Origin: Oxyruncus cristatus
Taxonomy: Eukaryota; Chordata; Aves; Passeriformes; Cotingidae
Reading direction: 5' to 3'
Length of the DNA stretch: 64,000 nt
Assembly: GCA_013399855.1 (NCBI GenBank)
Contig: VXAY01002459.1
Location: 773,177 to 837,176 of the forward strand
The notes below the pieces were generated by a model that saw only the letters and a list, made by a program, of their open reading frames with translations, was not told where the DNA came from and searched no databases. The position numbers and the translations under genes are program-made. Positions 48,367 through 61,400 of this stretch are shown piece after piece. The stretch's first letter is position 1; each line of letters begins with the position of its first letter.

Positions 48367-49255
48367 GCTATGGTTACCTCTTCATCTAACTTTCTGCAGG
48401 ATTTTTATAATTGCCTTCATTAGAAACCTGTGAACATACTGTTGCGTGCAAGACTGTGTGGGGAACATCTGTACCTGTTCCTTTGTGACATTGCTACCAT
48501 TTTTTTTTCTTTTCAGCCTCTTGGGAGAATTGCACCAGTGTAAGTGAGCCTGAGACTTAGTTCCAGTTGAAAGGTTGCATCCATGTTTAGATCTGCCTCA
48601 GCAAAAGCTTGTGCTAAAGAATGAACTTGTGTGTGTCTTCCACAAAAGTGAGAGTATGCAGTTAGGAAATAATTATTATGGTGAAAGATATTACTTTATC
48701 TCTGAGTTAACAACATCTGTCAAGTGCTGTGTTACTCGTAACAAATGTACATTAGGGATAATTTTTTCTTAGTTACAGACATTACTTCAACCCAAACCTT
48801 CAGCAAGTACTGCACGAGACTCTGTGCACATAGTAGTCAACTGCATGAGCAAGTGAGTTCATTGTGGACAAGCCCCTGACAACTGCAGTAAATTGTAAAA
48901 CAAGCATTTTCAGTTTCACATACCGGGTGTTTTTCATGTGCAGTTGTTCCGCAAAGACGGTGCTGATGAGGAGCACTTGCAGTTTGCTCCTACTGTATCA
49001 CATTCTGTAATGATAAATGTGTTTTGAACAAAACAATATTGGGTCCATAAAAAAGAAATTACTCATGTGTGAGTGGTAGTGGAAGTCCTGCCAAGGGAAT
49101 AATGAGTGTCTAGGATTGTACTCATTGGTATTCAAAGAAGGGAAAATGCTGAAAGCAATGCTGTCAGCCTAATTTCCTTCTCTGGTCTAAACCTTGAGTA
49201 GTGGTGAAGTCTTCGTAGCTTGCAGAGAATGTGCACAGGTTAATTCCGTGGGAGT
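48367..49255. other. Gene-free sequence with a strong splice-site pair
   Basis: No repeat is recognised. The 23-nt candidate at 48517 is listed separately. The rest is unique AT-rich DNA. Confidence 0.55.
48517..48539 (+). other. Candidate 23-nt microexon between very strong splice sites
   Basis: The acceptor is nearly ideal: a T9-C-T4 tract ending in CAG at 48516. The donor AGT|GTAAGTGAG at 48540 is also close to consensus. The 23 nt between read SWENCTS in the frame with two leading bases. All three frames are open, but a segment this short carries no weight. A 23-nt exon would shift frame. It may be a pseudo-exon or part of a non-coding transcript. Confidence 0.15.
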
Positions 49256-49755
49256 TCCTTATATATGTCCAGTTCTGGGCTCCTCACTACAAGAGAGACA
49301 TGGACCTCCTGGAGCAGGTCCAGTGGAGGGGTAAGAAGCAGTGGAGGTCCTCTCTTATGCGGAAGGGTTGAGGGAGCTGGGCCTGCTTAGCCTGACGAAG
49401 AGATGACTGGGAGGGGACCTTATCAACGTGCATAAGTATCTGAAGGGAGGGTGTCAAGAGGATGGAGCCAGGCTCTTCTTAGGGACACCAAACAATAGCG
49501 GAGTGAGAGTCAATGGGCAAAAACTGGGACACAGAAAGTTCCACCTGAACATGAAGAACTTCTTTATTGTGAGGGTGACAGAGTGCTGGAACAGATTGCC
49601 TAGAAAGTTTGCAGAATCTCCTTTTCTGGAGATTGTCACAAGCCATTCAAACACAATTCTGAGTGGCATGGTCTAGAACACCCTGCTTGAGTAGAAAAGT
49701 TGGACTAGATGAGCTCCAGTGGTACCTTTCTACCCTAATGATTCTGTTATTGACT
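49256..49755 (+). mobile_element. CR1 LINE 3' part, sense orientation, ORF2 remnant
   Basis: This reads in sense through CAGTTCTGGGCTCCTCACTA, AGGTCCAGTGGAGGGGTAAG, GAGGGAGCTGGGCCTGCTTA and GGAGGGGACCTTATCAACGT into the last ORF2 block. The plus-strand frame 49428-49676 decodes KYLKGGCQEDGARLFLGTP, GHRKFHLNMKNFF and RVTECWNRLPRKFAESPFLE, the familiar CR1 ORF2 C-terminus. The tail ends GAGCTCCAGTGGTACCTTTC, then CCTAATGATTCTGTTATTG, a decayed 3' octamer region. About 500 bp are kept. It belongs to another subfamily than the two long minus-strand copies and contains short internal deletions and early frameshifts. Confidence 0.95.
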
Positions 49756-50056
49756 TAGTGATTTTGCTTCAAGGCATTCTGTTTAGTAAATTTGATTCCT
49801 GTAACCTAAGACTCATCACTAGTTATATTTTAATTAGGTATATTCATCACAGCAAATTAGTTATTCAGGTGATCATTAAGAAAACTTTATATAGGTAGTA
49901 ATCTTGAAGCTGATCTGGGAACTGACAAATGGCTCTTGTGAGCCTGGGAGGAAAAAAATATGTGCTCGTCTTTATACCAGTGCACTTTTGTTTTCATGGA
50001 ATCCAGTCTCTCATGTCCATCTTCTCTGCCTTGCCAACCTTTTTGATCAAGCCTTC

Positions 50057-50075
50057 TTTTTTTTTTTTTTTTTTT
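50057..50075. repeat. T19 homopolymer
   Basis: This is an uninterrupted run of 19 T, followed by ATATGG. Confidence 0.95.
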
Positions 50076-50283
50076 ATATGGAGGGAAGGGGAAAGAAACT
50101 TATGGCTGTTTTTATATATGTCAAATGATATGTACAGTATTCTGCAGATTGATGTCATCACAAAACCATCCAGGTATCAAAGCTTTTACAGAATAAATTA
50201 CTCTTGGCTAGGTACCTCATTATTCTAAGTAAATCTTTGTCTCCATGCAAAAGGAAATTTTATCTAGTTGGGACTGGGATTTA

Positions 50284-50339
50284 GGGAGGTGGGGGATTTG
50301 TTTTGGGGAGGTGGGTTTTGCTTTAATGGAGGGTGGGTG
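50284..50339 (+). other. G-rich stretch with G-quadruplex potential
   Basis: G runs of 3, 5, 4, 3, 3 and 3 lie within 56 bases (for example GGGAGGTGGGGG and GGGGAGGTGGG). At least one loop is longer than the classic seven bases, so this is a relaxed quadruplex motif. It is isolated in AT-rich DNA with no promoter evidence. Confidence 0.5.
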
Positions 50340-53300
50340 TTACCACAGCAGGACCTACCCACTCTCAATATTTTGTAGAGGGGTTATATATTAGATGTAT
50401 TGTTCTGTTCTGTTTTTTCGCCTTTGCTTAGTCAGCTATGAACTTGTAAAGGTTCCTAAGCATCTTATTTTTATCACTTCCAAGCCTTGGAATGAAATAA
50501 TAAGCTTATTCTCAACCACTCAAAGCCCAGAAAAGTACAGTATACTGGTGTTTTGGTTTTAAATAAGGATTTTATAACCATGTAAATCAATCACCTAGTT
50601 TTTTGTATGTTTTGGAGGATATTTTTTGTTTGTTTGGAGGAGTTTTTTTTGGTATTTGTTGGTTTGGGCTTTTTTAAGTCTTGTCCTTTTGATTGAAGAG
50701 GATGGCTAAAGCACAAATCTATTCCAAATTCCCAAAACTGTTTTTGATCTCTTGGTTAGTTTCCTGATAAATGATATTGCGGTCTGGATCGAAGGTCTAA
50801 AGAAAAAACCCATCAAATATAAAGGCAAGCTCAATTTTGCCTTGTGCTGGCTGCCATGGAAACTCTCCCATAGCAAGATGTCAGGTGTCAGAGAAGCAGG
50901 GTGGAGAAAATAGCTTGACTCAGCCAGAAGCAAAATCCCAGGCCCAGGTGGTGAGCGCCGAGAAGAGCCAAGTGCTTGGCTAAAAACTTAAGAGGTTGGT
51001 TTCAGACGAGCAAATCGAGTAGTAAGTGTGATAACCAAAGACACAAAATCTTGCTTGTGTCCTGAGTCCGTGGCTGTAGAGTTGCCACTTTGTGTTTTGA
51101 GTGGGTAAGTGAGTAATGTACAACACAATTCCTTCCATGGCAAGGAATTAGCACCAGTTAATCAAACAATTTCTCAGAGTTGGGTTTTCCTTGAACACAG
51201 ATTTTCAAGAAGTGGTTTGTGGAGAAATGCTAGGCTTGTGAACATTTAACATCAAACCATGGAGAACAGTGTTTTATTCCATAGTGATCTTCATCCTTTT
51301 TTATCCTTTACTATATAAAATTGAAATTATACTAATGTGACTTCTTGCTGTTTCCACAATATTATGGAAACATATCATTAACTTTAGTTAATATTCCTTG
51401 AAAAAAGTTTTTTTAAAAAAGGGTTAGAATAGCACTGTGGTAGACTTTGATATGAACACCGTGATTGCATTGGTTCTCTGGTAATATAAGCAGCTCTTCC
51501 TTCTTGAGCTAGAGAAATTTTTAATTCCTAACGAAAGAGTAGTCCCAGGGGAGAGGAAAGACCACAGCCTACTGAAGTATATCACAGCTACTGAGCAGAT
51601 GAATCTCCCATCTTCTGTGATGCACTCTGACATTTTATAGGGCTCTGCATCGACCTCTTCATAATTTGCATCAGCACTGGTTTTAGTACTTTACCATGAT
51701 AGCATTTAAAATCTTTGTGTTATTATGAAAATCATATATACTAGAGCCACTTTTTAAATTATTTTAAAGATTGAAGATATGCTAAAATTAATTAGAAGAA
51801 AAACAGTAAGGTGAAGGTGAAGACAAAAGTGTGATTACATGACTTATGAAATGAAAACAGCTTCTACTTATATGAGGTTATCTCTCTCTTCTTTTTAATA
51901 CAATTTTTTATTGTTATCTACCTTGCCAAAACAAACCTAACAGATTAGAACATAAACTGATGTGCCTGAACATGACCTATGTCTTCCTTTCCAATTTACA
52001 TATTGAAGGAACAAGGGCAGATTTTGCTTTCTGTGTTTATATATTTCTACTCTTTTGATTACTGCTTTTTTAACTTTTCCAAATCCCACGTCAAGGTGAA
52101 CAGGAGGCTTTGATTTGCCAACTTTCTTAACAGAAAAGGGCTGTACTGAATCTAGAATAAATTTTGAAAATATTGGAAAAATAATCATCCAGAATTTAAC
52201 ACCTGGTCAAAAATTACTAAGGAACAACACTTGTTTGACACATAGGTATTCATAACACATGAGCAGTTGTACATGATGTGCTGAAATCCTCCATGCATTA
52301 ACCAAATTACTCATTGCCTTCCATGATAAACTAAAGATCTGTAACCTTATAAATGGATCACCAAGCCTCAAGCCATCTTTACTTTCATCTCTTTCTCCAC
52401 TGGTGTTAGTTCTCTTTTGTTTTAATGAAACTGTGAATGGCTGCCAGTGTAAGATAACAGGTACATGTCTATCATTATTATAAAAATTCTTTCTGGTAAT
52501 TATTTTTTCCTTGCGGTGTTGCTGGCAGGTCATTTGAGTGACAAAATTACTACTTCTACCAGAATATTGCAATTAAAATGCACACAGCTACCACATGATT
52601 TCCTTTGAAACACTTGAATATAGTACCTGTACGCTTAAGAGTTTACGCTCGTAAATGAAGGGTAATTTCCCACGGCTGCATTACCTCCTCTTTAGATGCA
52701 CTGTTATGTTTCAGAAACACTATCCTTGAACCAATTTGCACCAAATGTATTTTTACAGCATAAAGGAAAAAATTAAAGTGTGGTATAAATCAGAGGTAAA
52801 TTTAGTTTTTCATGAACCCTATTTGCTGTTGTGTGTTCTTTCATAATGACTTTGGGGGGAAGGGGCAGAGAAGATGATATAATTTCACAATGGGAGCTTC
52901 TCAACTCACTAATACAACCTGACTTTTGTATCGACACGTTAATGGTAAGGTCACAAAGTTAATGATGTTTAAAACTCTATTGTAAAATTTACATCAGCAA
53001 CCTCATAAAGAGCAGGAACTAATGAAGTACCTTTGATTTGTGGTAACACCTCATTTCTTCAGCATCAAAGCCCTGGGCTGGTAATTGTAGATGGAACACT
53101 GCTTTGATATTCGTTTTTCTGACTATATTTCTCACACCTATTTTCATGGGCCAAAGTGAACTTGTTCACAGAGAAACAGCATCTATCCTTCCAGTGGTTT
53201 CAGATCCATAGGCAGCCCTCAGAGCTTTCACTGGAGCTCTGCACATAGAGCGTCACTTCATGTAAGGACAGTGGCATCATTAAATCTTGCAGTTTTCCCT

Positions 53301-54827
53301 GTGTAAGAAAGAAAAACTTAGATTTATAACTATAAAAGGATTATTTTTAATTTTTAGAATTCTAATTACAGTGAACCCAACAGGAAACATGGGTAGAGTT
53401 TAAGATTTTACTATTAGTCCAATGAACTGTAACAATTCCCATAGTCCAAACAGAATGAGTGTGTAAAAACCTCATCAATTTTATGCTTTATTTTGATGTT
53501 TTTGTCACTCTTCTAATGTTTAGCTGGGCTGTAAAGGTGATACCACAGTATTCCCTGGGCAAAATCAGAAAGAGGAAAGTTAAAATCAGCTCCTCATGCA
53601 TCATCTTGAGGTTCTCACTAACGTGACAAGGATGATTCTCAAGGTGACAACATCAGGAGAAACAGGATGTTGATGATTTCTTTCTCCAGAACTCTTTGTC
53701 TCCTTAGATCTATTATTACTTCTTCGCATCACTGCCTTCTCCCCTGCTACCAGGGAAGGGGTGAAAGCAGTCCCACAGCTCCCCAGTATTGCTCAGGGAC
53801 TGTTTGGGTCTGTCAGCCCCTTCCCTGGCAGCATTCCCAGAGCTGGAGCTCAGACCACCAATGGGGTGTCTGGGAAACCCAGCTCAGTCCTGGTCAGTGC
53901 AAGGGATAAAGCGTAAGGAGGTCTTGATATCAATACATTATATACTGGTTTTTATATCTTAATGTATATATTTTGGGTGGTGTGGAAATAACAAAGTGGA
54001 CAAGCAAAATGAATACTGAATGTATATTCCATCTTATATAGAGGTAGTTTCTACTATCCAAGGATGAACTGTCAGGAGATTTCAGAACTCTTCTACCTTT
54101 AAGCAATGGAAGCATTTCACTTGCTAAATACTCCCTCCTGGTATTCCTCCCGCTAGCGTTTAGCCAGTCCTGTTCAAGGCCTCTGAGTTTTATCCTTCTT
54201 GGCTTAATTCTTCTCTCGTACTAGAAATCAGAAATCCCTCAATTAGAAGCCTCTCGGAACCTGGAAAAATGTATGCAAAAATTCCCTTTAAAAAAAAAAT
54301 AAAAATATTCTCAGGAAACATCAGTATTTTTAAGGATTTGCTTGAAATCATGTCATTTTACTCTATTGTAACTTCATTTGAAATTAATTAGTTACTGGAT
54401 GAATAAGGATTAAACAGTCTAGAAGGCAAAAAGAAGAGCTATTTATAAACAGATTTTAATTTTCTTTTAGATTTATATCAGCAGCATTCCATCACACCTT
54501 GCTCATGTATCTGCTAATGTAGGATTGTTTACATAAGGAGTTATGTCCTTAATAAAAACTGTATTAATATATTGTGTGTACTCAGTAACCTGCCTTAGCT
54601 TTCTTCTCTTTTCTACCTCTGTACCAATTCCACTTAAATTGTGGCCCAAGAGTATAATTAAATTCTTCTGGAAACCTAATTAGTGCATCTGTGATGTCTT
54701 TCATTTCTGGTAATAGTTAAGAGAATATGTTGCATGTATCTGTATAAGGAAAGCGTTTAAGGTATGCCAAAGCAAAGACCTATAGGTACATACAAATACC
54801 ACAGAAAAGGTCTTCTGAGTAATTTAT

Positions 54828-55416
54828 TGTGCTGGTTTTGGCTGGGGTAGAGTTTATTTTCTTCATAGTACCTGATATGGGGCTGTGTTTTGGATCTGTG
54901 TTGAACATAGTGCTGATATCACAGGGGTGTTTTCGTTATCACTGAGCAGTGTTTGCACAGAGCCAAGGTCTTTTCTGCCACTCACACCACCCCAGCGGGC
55001 GGGCTGGGGGTGCACAAGGAGTTGGGAGGAGACACAGCTGGGACAGCTGGCCCCAAATATCCAAAAGGGATATTCCACACCATATACTGTCCTGCTTAGC
55101 ATGTAAAGTTGGGGAAAGAAGAAGAAAGGGAGGAATATTTTGAGCAAAGCCACTTGTCTTCCCAAGTCACCGCTATGTGTGATGGAGCCCTGCTCTCCTG
55201 GAGCTGGCTGAACACCTGGCAGTGGTGAATGATTTCCGTGTTTTGCTTTGCTTTTGTTTGTGGCTTTTGCTTCCCTTATTAAAATGGTTTTTGTTTCAAC
55301 CAATGAGTTTTCTTACTCTTACCCTTCTCATTCTCTTCCCCATCCTGACACAGTGGGAACGATGGAGCAGCTGTGTGATGCTTAGCTGTCAGTTGAGTTG
55401 AGGTTAAGCCATGACA
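54828..55416 (+). mobile_element. Endogenous retrovirus LTR, copy 2 (solo-type)
   Basis: About 589 bp begin TGTGCTGGTTTTGGCTGG and end TTAAGCCATGACA, with the TG...CA termini intact. It is co-linear with copy 1 at 32928-33501 in the same orientation. The TATA position reads TGTAAA (55102-55107), so it is damaged, while ATTAAA (55278-55283), the likely poly(A) signal, is intact. This is the opposite pattern to copy 1. Flanking pentamers TTTAT and CTCAT match at 3 of 5 bases, and both differences are T/C, which fits a decayed 5-bp target-site duplication. No gag, pol or env sequence lies beside it. It is taken as a solo LTR. The short frames inside are shadows. Confidence 0.9.
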
Positions 55417-58400
55417 CTCATGGAAATACTTTGCATTCCACACAGCCGTGTCTGCAGCTAATTGTTGTCCTTCTCGTGCTATCCTTACATCCAAAAGAAA
55501 GTTTCTGTTGGACTCGTTCTCAGCAAGCAGCTCAGGTCAGGGTGGTGCTGGCTTCAGAGACAGAAGAGAACAAGATCATCTTTAGCTATGTGTCTGTAGC
55601 TACATTTTATTTTAGAATACAACCAGCAATTCTGCCTGCAAACAAGAAAAGGACTAGGACTGCCTCGTAATACTGTTACTGATGGACTATGTTGTTCACA
55701 GCATTGGGGTTTTTTTATTATTTCTGTTTTCTGGCACCTCAACCAGCTATTAATGCTGTGGTAAGTGAGGAGCAATAGAAGGTGCCTAAATTTCACAGTT
55801 GCCCTGCCCATGAGGGCTAAGCTCAGGAACAAAAATATCTGAAATAATTGCTTATGGGATGCAGAGGGCACATTTCTGGAGAGAATTTATTGACAGGCAT
55901 CTGTTCAGTATGAGTGGAGTGTACTCTGCAGTGTTTTGTTCTAGTAGTCCAACAGAAGGCAGGCTATTTGCTTTAGAAAGAATTAGAAACAGTTGCATTA
56001 CGAGGTAAAAGGACTGATATCAGTTAGTGAAGTTAACCAAAGAGGAATGAAGAAATTCTTTTGTCTGGCTGCATCCATTCATATAGGCACACGATTCAGT
56101 AAACTTTGCAGCTGTGGGTTGTTGTCCAGAAATCTGGAAACAAACTGCGTCAATCGGTGCAACTGGTTTAATTCTGTTTCAGAAACCCCAATCCTTATCC
56201 AAGGCTACTTGCTTTATTTATAGATATTTATTTTTGTTTTAATTCTACTTACTTTTCTCCCCTATCATCTCTCATTTAGATCAATATTACTTCTGGTTTA
56301 AACTTCTTCAACCTTCTCTTCAAAACTGAGGCTTCTATAACTGTTCTGCACTCCCCACAGATGCTGTTCTGTGGTGACTCTACAAATCCCAGCTGTCCCC
56401 TGCTTGCAGGTGCCTTGTTTTTCCTGTCACAGAATGCCCAAGATGCATGATCAGGACACCAGTCAGATTAATCTGGACAGAAAAGTGCACCTAATACCCT
56501 TTGGCTGCTGATGGACACCAGGATCCTGGGATCAGACTCTGATTAGTCTGAAAGATTCCCTCTAGACCCCAGCTGTTTAAGATTTGGGTCACCAGCATCA
56601 GCTATGTTGCTATATAGATCTGACCCAACTGGTCAGCACTTAATGCATTTTTGTATGGTATTAACATCACATTTTTAAAAAAAAAAATTCTGATTATTGA
56701 CATTTTTTCTGCTCTTCCTTACAATTTATTGTAGAAAACTTGAGAAAATCATCTCAGTTCCCCCAAGCTGAATGGAAATGATTTCTGGTGACTTCAGTCA
56801 TCATTACTGAATCATTATTTTGGTCCTATGGAGCCAAGCTACCCCCTTTCTTTTTGTCATTACTTTTCTAACTCTAGATTGACAATTTACAAGGCAATGA
56901 AGGAGGGCAAAATTCAAAAGAGAAAAATTCAACCTCTTTTCATAACCTCTCTCCTGTAAGCACTGTTGTGTTCCCAGATAACTGAGGTTACAATTTCATG
57001 CCTGTTCTAAAGCTCTTAGGCTTGGATTTGGATGAGATTCCCAGGAAAGGTCTTATTTTGGGCTAAAGTGGAACCACTGTGCACATCTTTGAGATAAGAA
57101 AGGCATTGTTAGTTCAATAATAATTGATTATTAATTTAGCAATCTAAAGTTGGAATTAACTAATACTGAAAAACTTCATGAATTATAAAAACTTATTTTA
57201 TAAAATATTTTATATAGATATGAAAAGATAAACTACTTCCTTTCTCTTATCCATCCCTGTGTTCAACATTGCAATGTTTCCCTTAGTCTAAGGATCAACA
57301 ATTTCTGTATTTTTCAATCAACAATAGTGCATTCTATTAACCATTTCCTAGAATTACCAGCAACATTTTTTCTTTATGGAAGAATTAGAGTGAGTACCTT
57401 CTATTGGGAACTACCACAGAAATTGAAGTAAAAAAGTGTGGGTTTGTGACTAGTTTTACAATTAGGGTTTACTTCTACTATGTGTTCATGGCTGCACAAA
57501 TGAACTTGTCTCGGTGTCGGTGATTGTGTCTTTGTAATGGCCCAACAGACCCAGCACTAGATAAGAACTTACAATCATTTACATGTCCTCTCCTATGGGG
57601 TGACATGTCCTTCTGACAAGTATATGTTTTAAGCCCCTTTCCTCCTTCATTCTTCTGTATTTAAAACCTAAATCCAGAGAGACGAGAATCATCACCTTAC
57701 ACGTCTGGTTGAATGAGTGTGTTTGGGGATTTTTTTAAATGCAATTATAAGGCACAGCAGTTCCAAAAGGCTGAGATAGCTTCTGCTGGAAAGTAGTCAC
57801 GTTAAAATTAACATACAGTGAGAATTAGCTTTATAGGATGTCAACTTTTTGTATCATAGAAAAACTTGCTTGTCTAAGCTCATGTAATGTATGCATAAGT
57901 CATACTTTTGAGTGACAGCTTTTTATACTTTTCAATGTTTGCTTGATCTAAGTTGCTGAAGGATCTTACATATTTAAGAGAATATATATTTTTAGTTTCA
58001 CCCTGACTATGCCCTTTCAAAATAAACTGTAACACTATTATTTTGGATCGTATTCTGCTAGATCAGATTCTACTCCAGTGTAGAACAGATAAGTGAAGAG
58101 CTTGTAAGTTCTATACCTTCCCAAGTAATTTGTCAAGAAGACCACATTATACTATACAATGAACAGTGTGTTGTGTCATTTCATTGTACTCTTATTAATA
58201 CCAGCATTGTGCAGCCTCAAAAAGTCATATTATCAGAAAAATCTCAGCTCTTCACTTCAACACTTGCATCATTTAAGCTGATGCTTGTAATAAGAAAGAT
58301 GGAAAAAATTTCCCAATATGCCAACTGTCAGTGAGAGATGGGGAGTAATAAATTATCGTGGTCTAAATGCAGCAATAGATCAGAAAAACTATCTAACCAT

Positions 58401-61400
58401 AACAGCTACTGAAGATCTTAAAATGTCTTTTTTATTTAAACATAGCCTAAGGTTTTCTCTAAATGTACCTATGAATACATCTAAAAAACATGTCTACAGG
58501 AATGGTATTCATTTTGACCTCAACAATCCATAATGCAGAACTTCTTGCTGCATTCAGGAACTCCCCAACATTTCAGCAAGAGTTTTGGATGACTAATAAA
58601 CCCTTCGCTTTAAATCTTCGTATGACTTCACTTAGTGAAGTCTCAAACAATGGGCTTTTTTATTTTTCCTTGTTTTAATCCCTAAGTTTTTCATTAAAAG
58701 GGGTGAGGATTGTGTTACAGGATATAGAAAAGAGATTTCTTAAGTTATGTGTTCTATGGGCTTGTATGTAATTATTGATAACTCCAGGAGCTGTTATGTG
58801 GAACTTAACTGATCAACAGGGATGAGAAAGCTTTGTATTTGCTGTAGCTGCAGCAAACTAACTGCTGTCAGCAGGGTATGTGAGCAGTCAATTCCTGCAC
58901 TAAAATATATGGACTAGAATATATGTAAGACTGCTGATGGAAAATCCAGATCTAGTCTGGGAACTGCATGAGTGAGCCTACAGCTCTGTCCTGGCTGATA
59001 AACCTGGGCAGAACACAGGCTCTAAAGGCACAAATGGATTTGTCTGCCCATCTGTGCTCACAGAGAAAAAAAAAATAATTGAGGAATACTATATTGGATG
59101 AGTGAGTACTGAAGTGGAGAAATGGCTTTATGGAGCTATTTTGGAGCTGGGTAAGTCTACAACTGAATGAGTCACAAGGGTTTCTTCTTACTTGGGTGTC
59201 TGAGAGGATTTGAGTTCAAAGGCAAAATTGCTGTGCAGGAGTCAGGGTTTGATATTCACATCCCTGAAAGAACGTGAACTCTTTGGGAGTGGGAACCGTT
59301 AAAATATAACTTCCCTTTTTCAGCATCAAACATAATATTTGATATGTGAAAACACAGTGAGATCATTGATTAGATTGCAAGGTTAATTTTTGGCAGTCAA
59401 AAGGACTAATCTGCATGAAATTGAAATTAATTAACATCTTGTTCAGCTACTAAAAGCCTGACAATTACCTTTTCTTTAATGCTGTCAATGGTAGAAGTAT
59501 GTCTTTCTTTGCTATTTAGTGCCATTATTAAAGATGCTTCCACTGTTTTGAATGTATTAGTATGTTAAAAGCATAATTTGGTCCATTTTTGTTTCTGAAT
59601 GTTTTGTTTGCAGACTAAGCTGATAATTTCACGATTCTTTTTTTTCTTCCTCACTTTTAAATATCCAGTATACAAAGAATTGAACCATAAAAAATGTTGG
59701 GAACATGAAGGTCTGAATTGAATCCTGAAATTGAAATTTCATTCAGAAGTTACTGTTTACATTTCCCATGAATATGACTTTCAGTATTTTTTCCAGAGAT
59801 AAAATTTTAGTTTGAATATCTGTATTTGGATAAAATTTACATTGATTTTTCCTTTAATATAAATTAGGAAATTTCCTTTGCAAATATGAATTTCCCTTTT
59901 TATTTCCACTTATTGGAGAAACTGCCTTGAAAGTAAAAATGCAAAAAATGCATTTATCTTCTTCAAAGCTAAACTTATTGCAGGGTTTTCAGATGTCTTA
60001 AAATTTACTTGGTAAACTTTTGACCATAGTAGGTTTATCTGAAAACTGTTTTTCACCTTAGTATGATTTTTTTCACGGTTGAACTACATTACAAAATTCT
60101 CGATGAGAACAGAGGTGACTGATAGCACAATTTCTTAATATCTTTGAAAAACCAAGACTCTTAAAAGGGGACAAAACTAGTTTCTTATAGTTCAGGAGTG
60201 AAAAACTGGAAAGTATATGTAGCATATACGAGAATCATGGCATTTATAGCATGTTATAAAAATACAGACACAAGCACAAAAATGTTTGAGTTAATGAAGA
60301 TTAAAAAAAAAAAATTAAAATACCTCACAATCCCCAAAATCCCACGAACAGCAACAACAAAAAAGCCCATCACCAAACAGAAAAGCAATTGCAATTATCT
60401 TAGGATTTTTAGGGGAGGGAAAAAGTCCTATATATTTAAGGTTATCACTAATTATTGTCTTACATTCCTGAATTTTTTTTAAAGCTAATTTCCTTTCTAG
60501 TGTTGCACACTGTTATGCCTGAACTTTTGTGGAGCTGTGGGGGGCTTTTTTCTGTGTTCTTTTGGCTTTTTTACTTCTCCATTTATTTGTTTATTTTTTA
60601 ACTCATACAGCCATTGGATCTTGTATGTAACTATGTTTGTCTCTACAAGAATTATATATATGTGGACTACTATAAGAGCCTAACTGGTATTTTCTGGTAC
60701 TTGTTTTCTAGATCTTGGAACTCTGCTAGTAGACCTCTTACCATGTCATAGGCCGAGTAAAGTATAAGACAGAGTAATTTTCCAGAACTGTTGAAATACA
60801 CTTCTTGTCCTCTAAATTACCTTTTTTTTTTTTTCTCTATCCCAGAATAAGTTTTAACCTCAAAGACTTTCTGTTCCCTTTTGTTTTGTGAAAGAGATGA
60901 TTAAACATCCAGTTGATATCGGCTGGGTACTTTTTCTACTATAAAAGAAATGCATATAAATATGTGGTGATTAGACTCCATGAATAACCAAAATCCGATC
61001 CTACAACCATCAAAGTTCTTTGAGCCAGAATTCTTCCTTCCCATCTGCAGAAAAAGTGTATCCCTCTAAGACTTTGGTCCAGTAAAGAAGCAGTCAGACT
61101 AGAAGATATTGGTATAGCATGGAATGTTTCATTGTCCTTTTGTTTTAATGGAAAGACCAAAGACATCAAGAAATGTAAGTCATTAATTAAATTTATTAAA
61201 AGCATTTTTGAATAGACTGTTATGATAATGGAAAAGAAAAAATGAGTGGCAACAAAGAGTTAAAGAAAACAGGGACAGGAAAGAAGAACTAAAAAAGTTG
61301 AAATTCTATTGAAAATAATTCCCACATTGTCAGACTCATATGTCATATTTCAGAATGTTTTTAAGAACTGTTGAATACTGTTCTGCAAATAGCATTAAAA

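Larger units (their letters stand above)
49756..54827. other. Gene-free unique sequence
   Basis: No gene or interspersed repeat is recognised. A T19 tract and a G-rich stretch are listed separately. The minus-strand frame of 121 codons at 52207-52572 and those at 51424-51633 and 51937-52188 have no recognisable domain. A donor-like GG|GTAAGTGAGT near 51106 follows an acceptor-like CTGTAG by 25 nt, again with no support beyond the splice signals. The part 53700-53900 is GC-richer without a clear feature. Confidence 0.55.

Noticed and set aside
54863..55303. 146-codon minus-strand frame
   Set aside because: It lies entirely inside LTR copy 2 on the opposite strand. A similar antisense frame occurs in LTR copy 1 (33094-33438), so it reflects the base composition of the LTR, not a gene.
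32928..55416. The two LTRs as ends of a single 22-kb provirus
   Set aside because: The spacing is too large, the space between holds ordinary unique DNA and CR1 copies with no recognisable retroviral coding sequence, and the two LTRs differ clearly from each other.
59064..59152. Acceptor-donor pair enclosing about 88 nt
   Set aside because: All three frames contain stops, so it is not coding. A non-coding exon cannot be argued from sequence alone.
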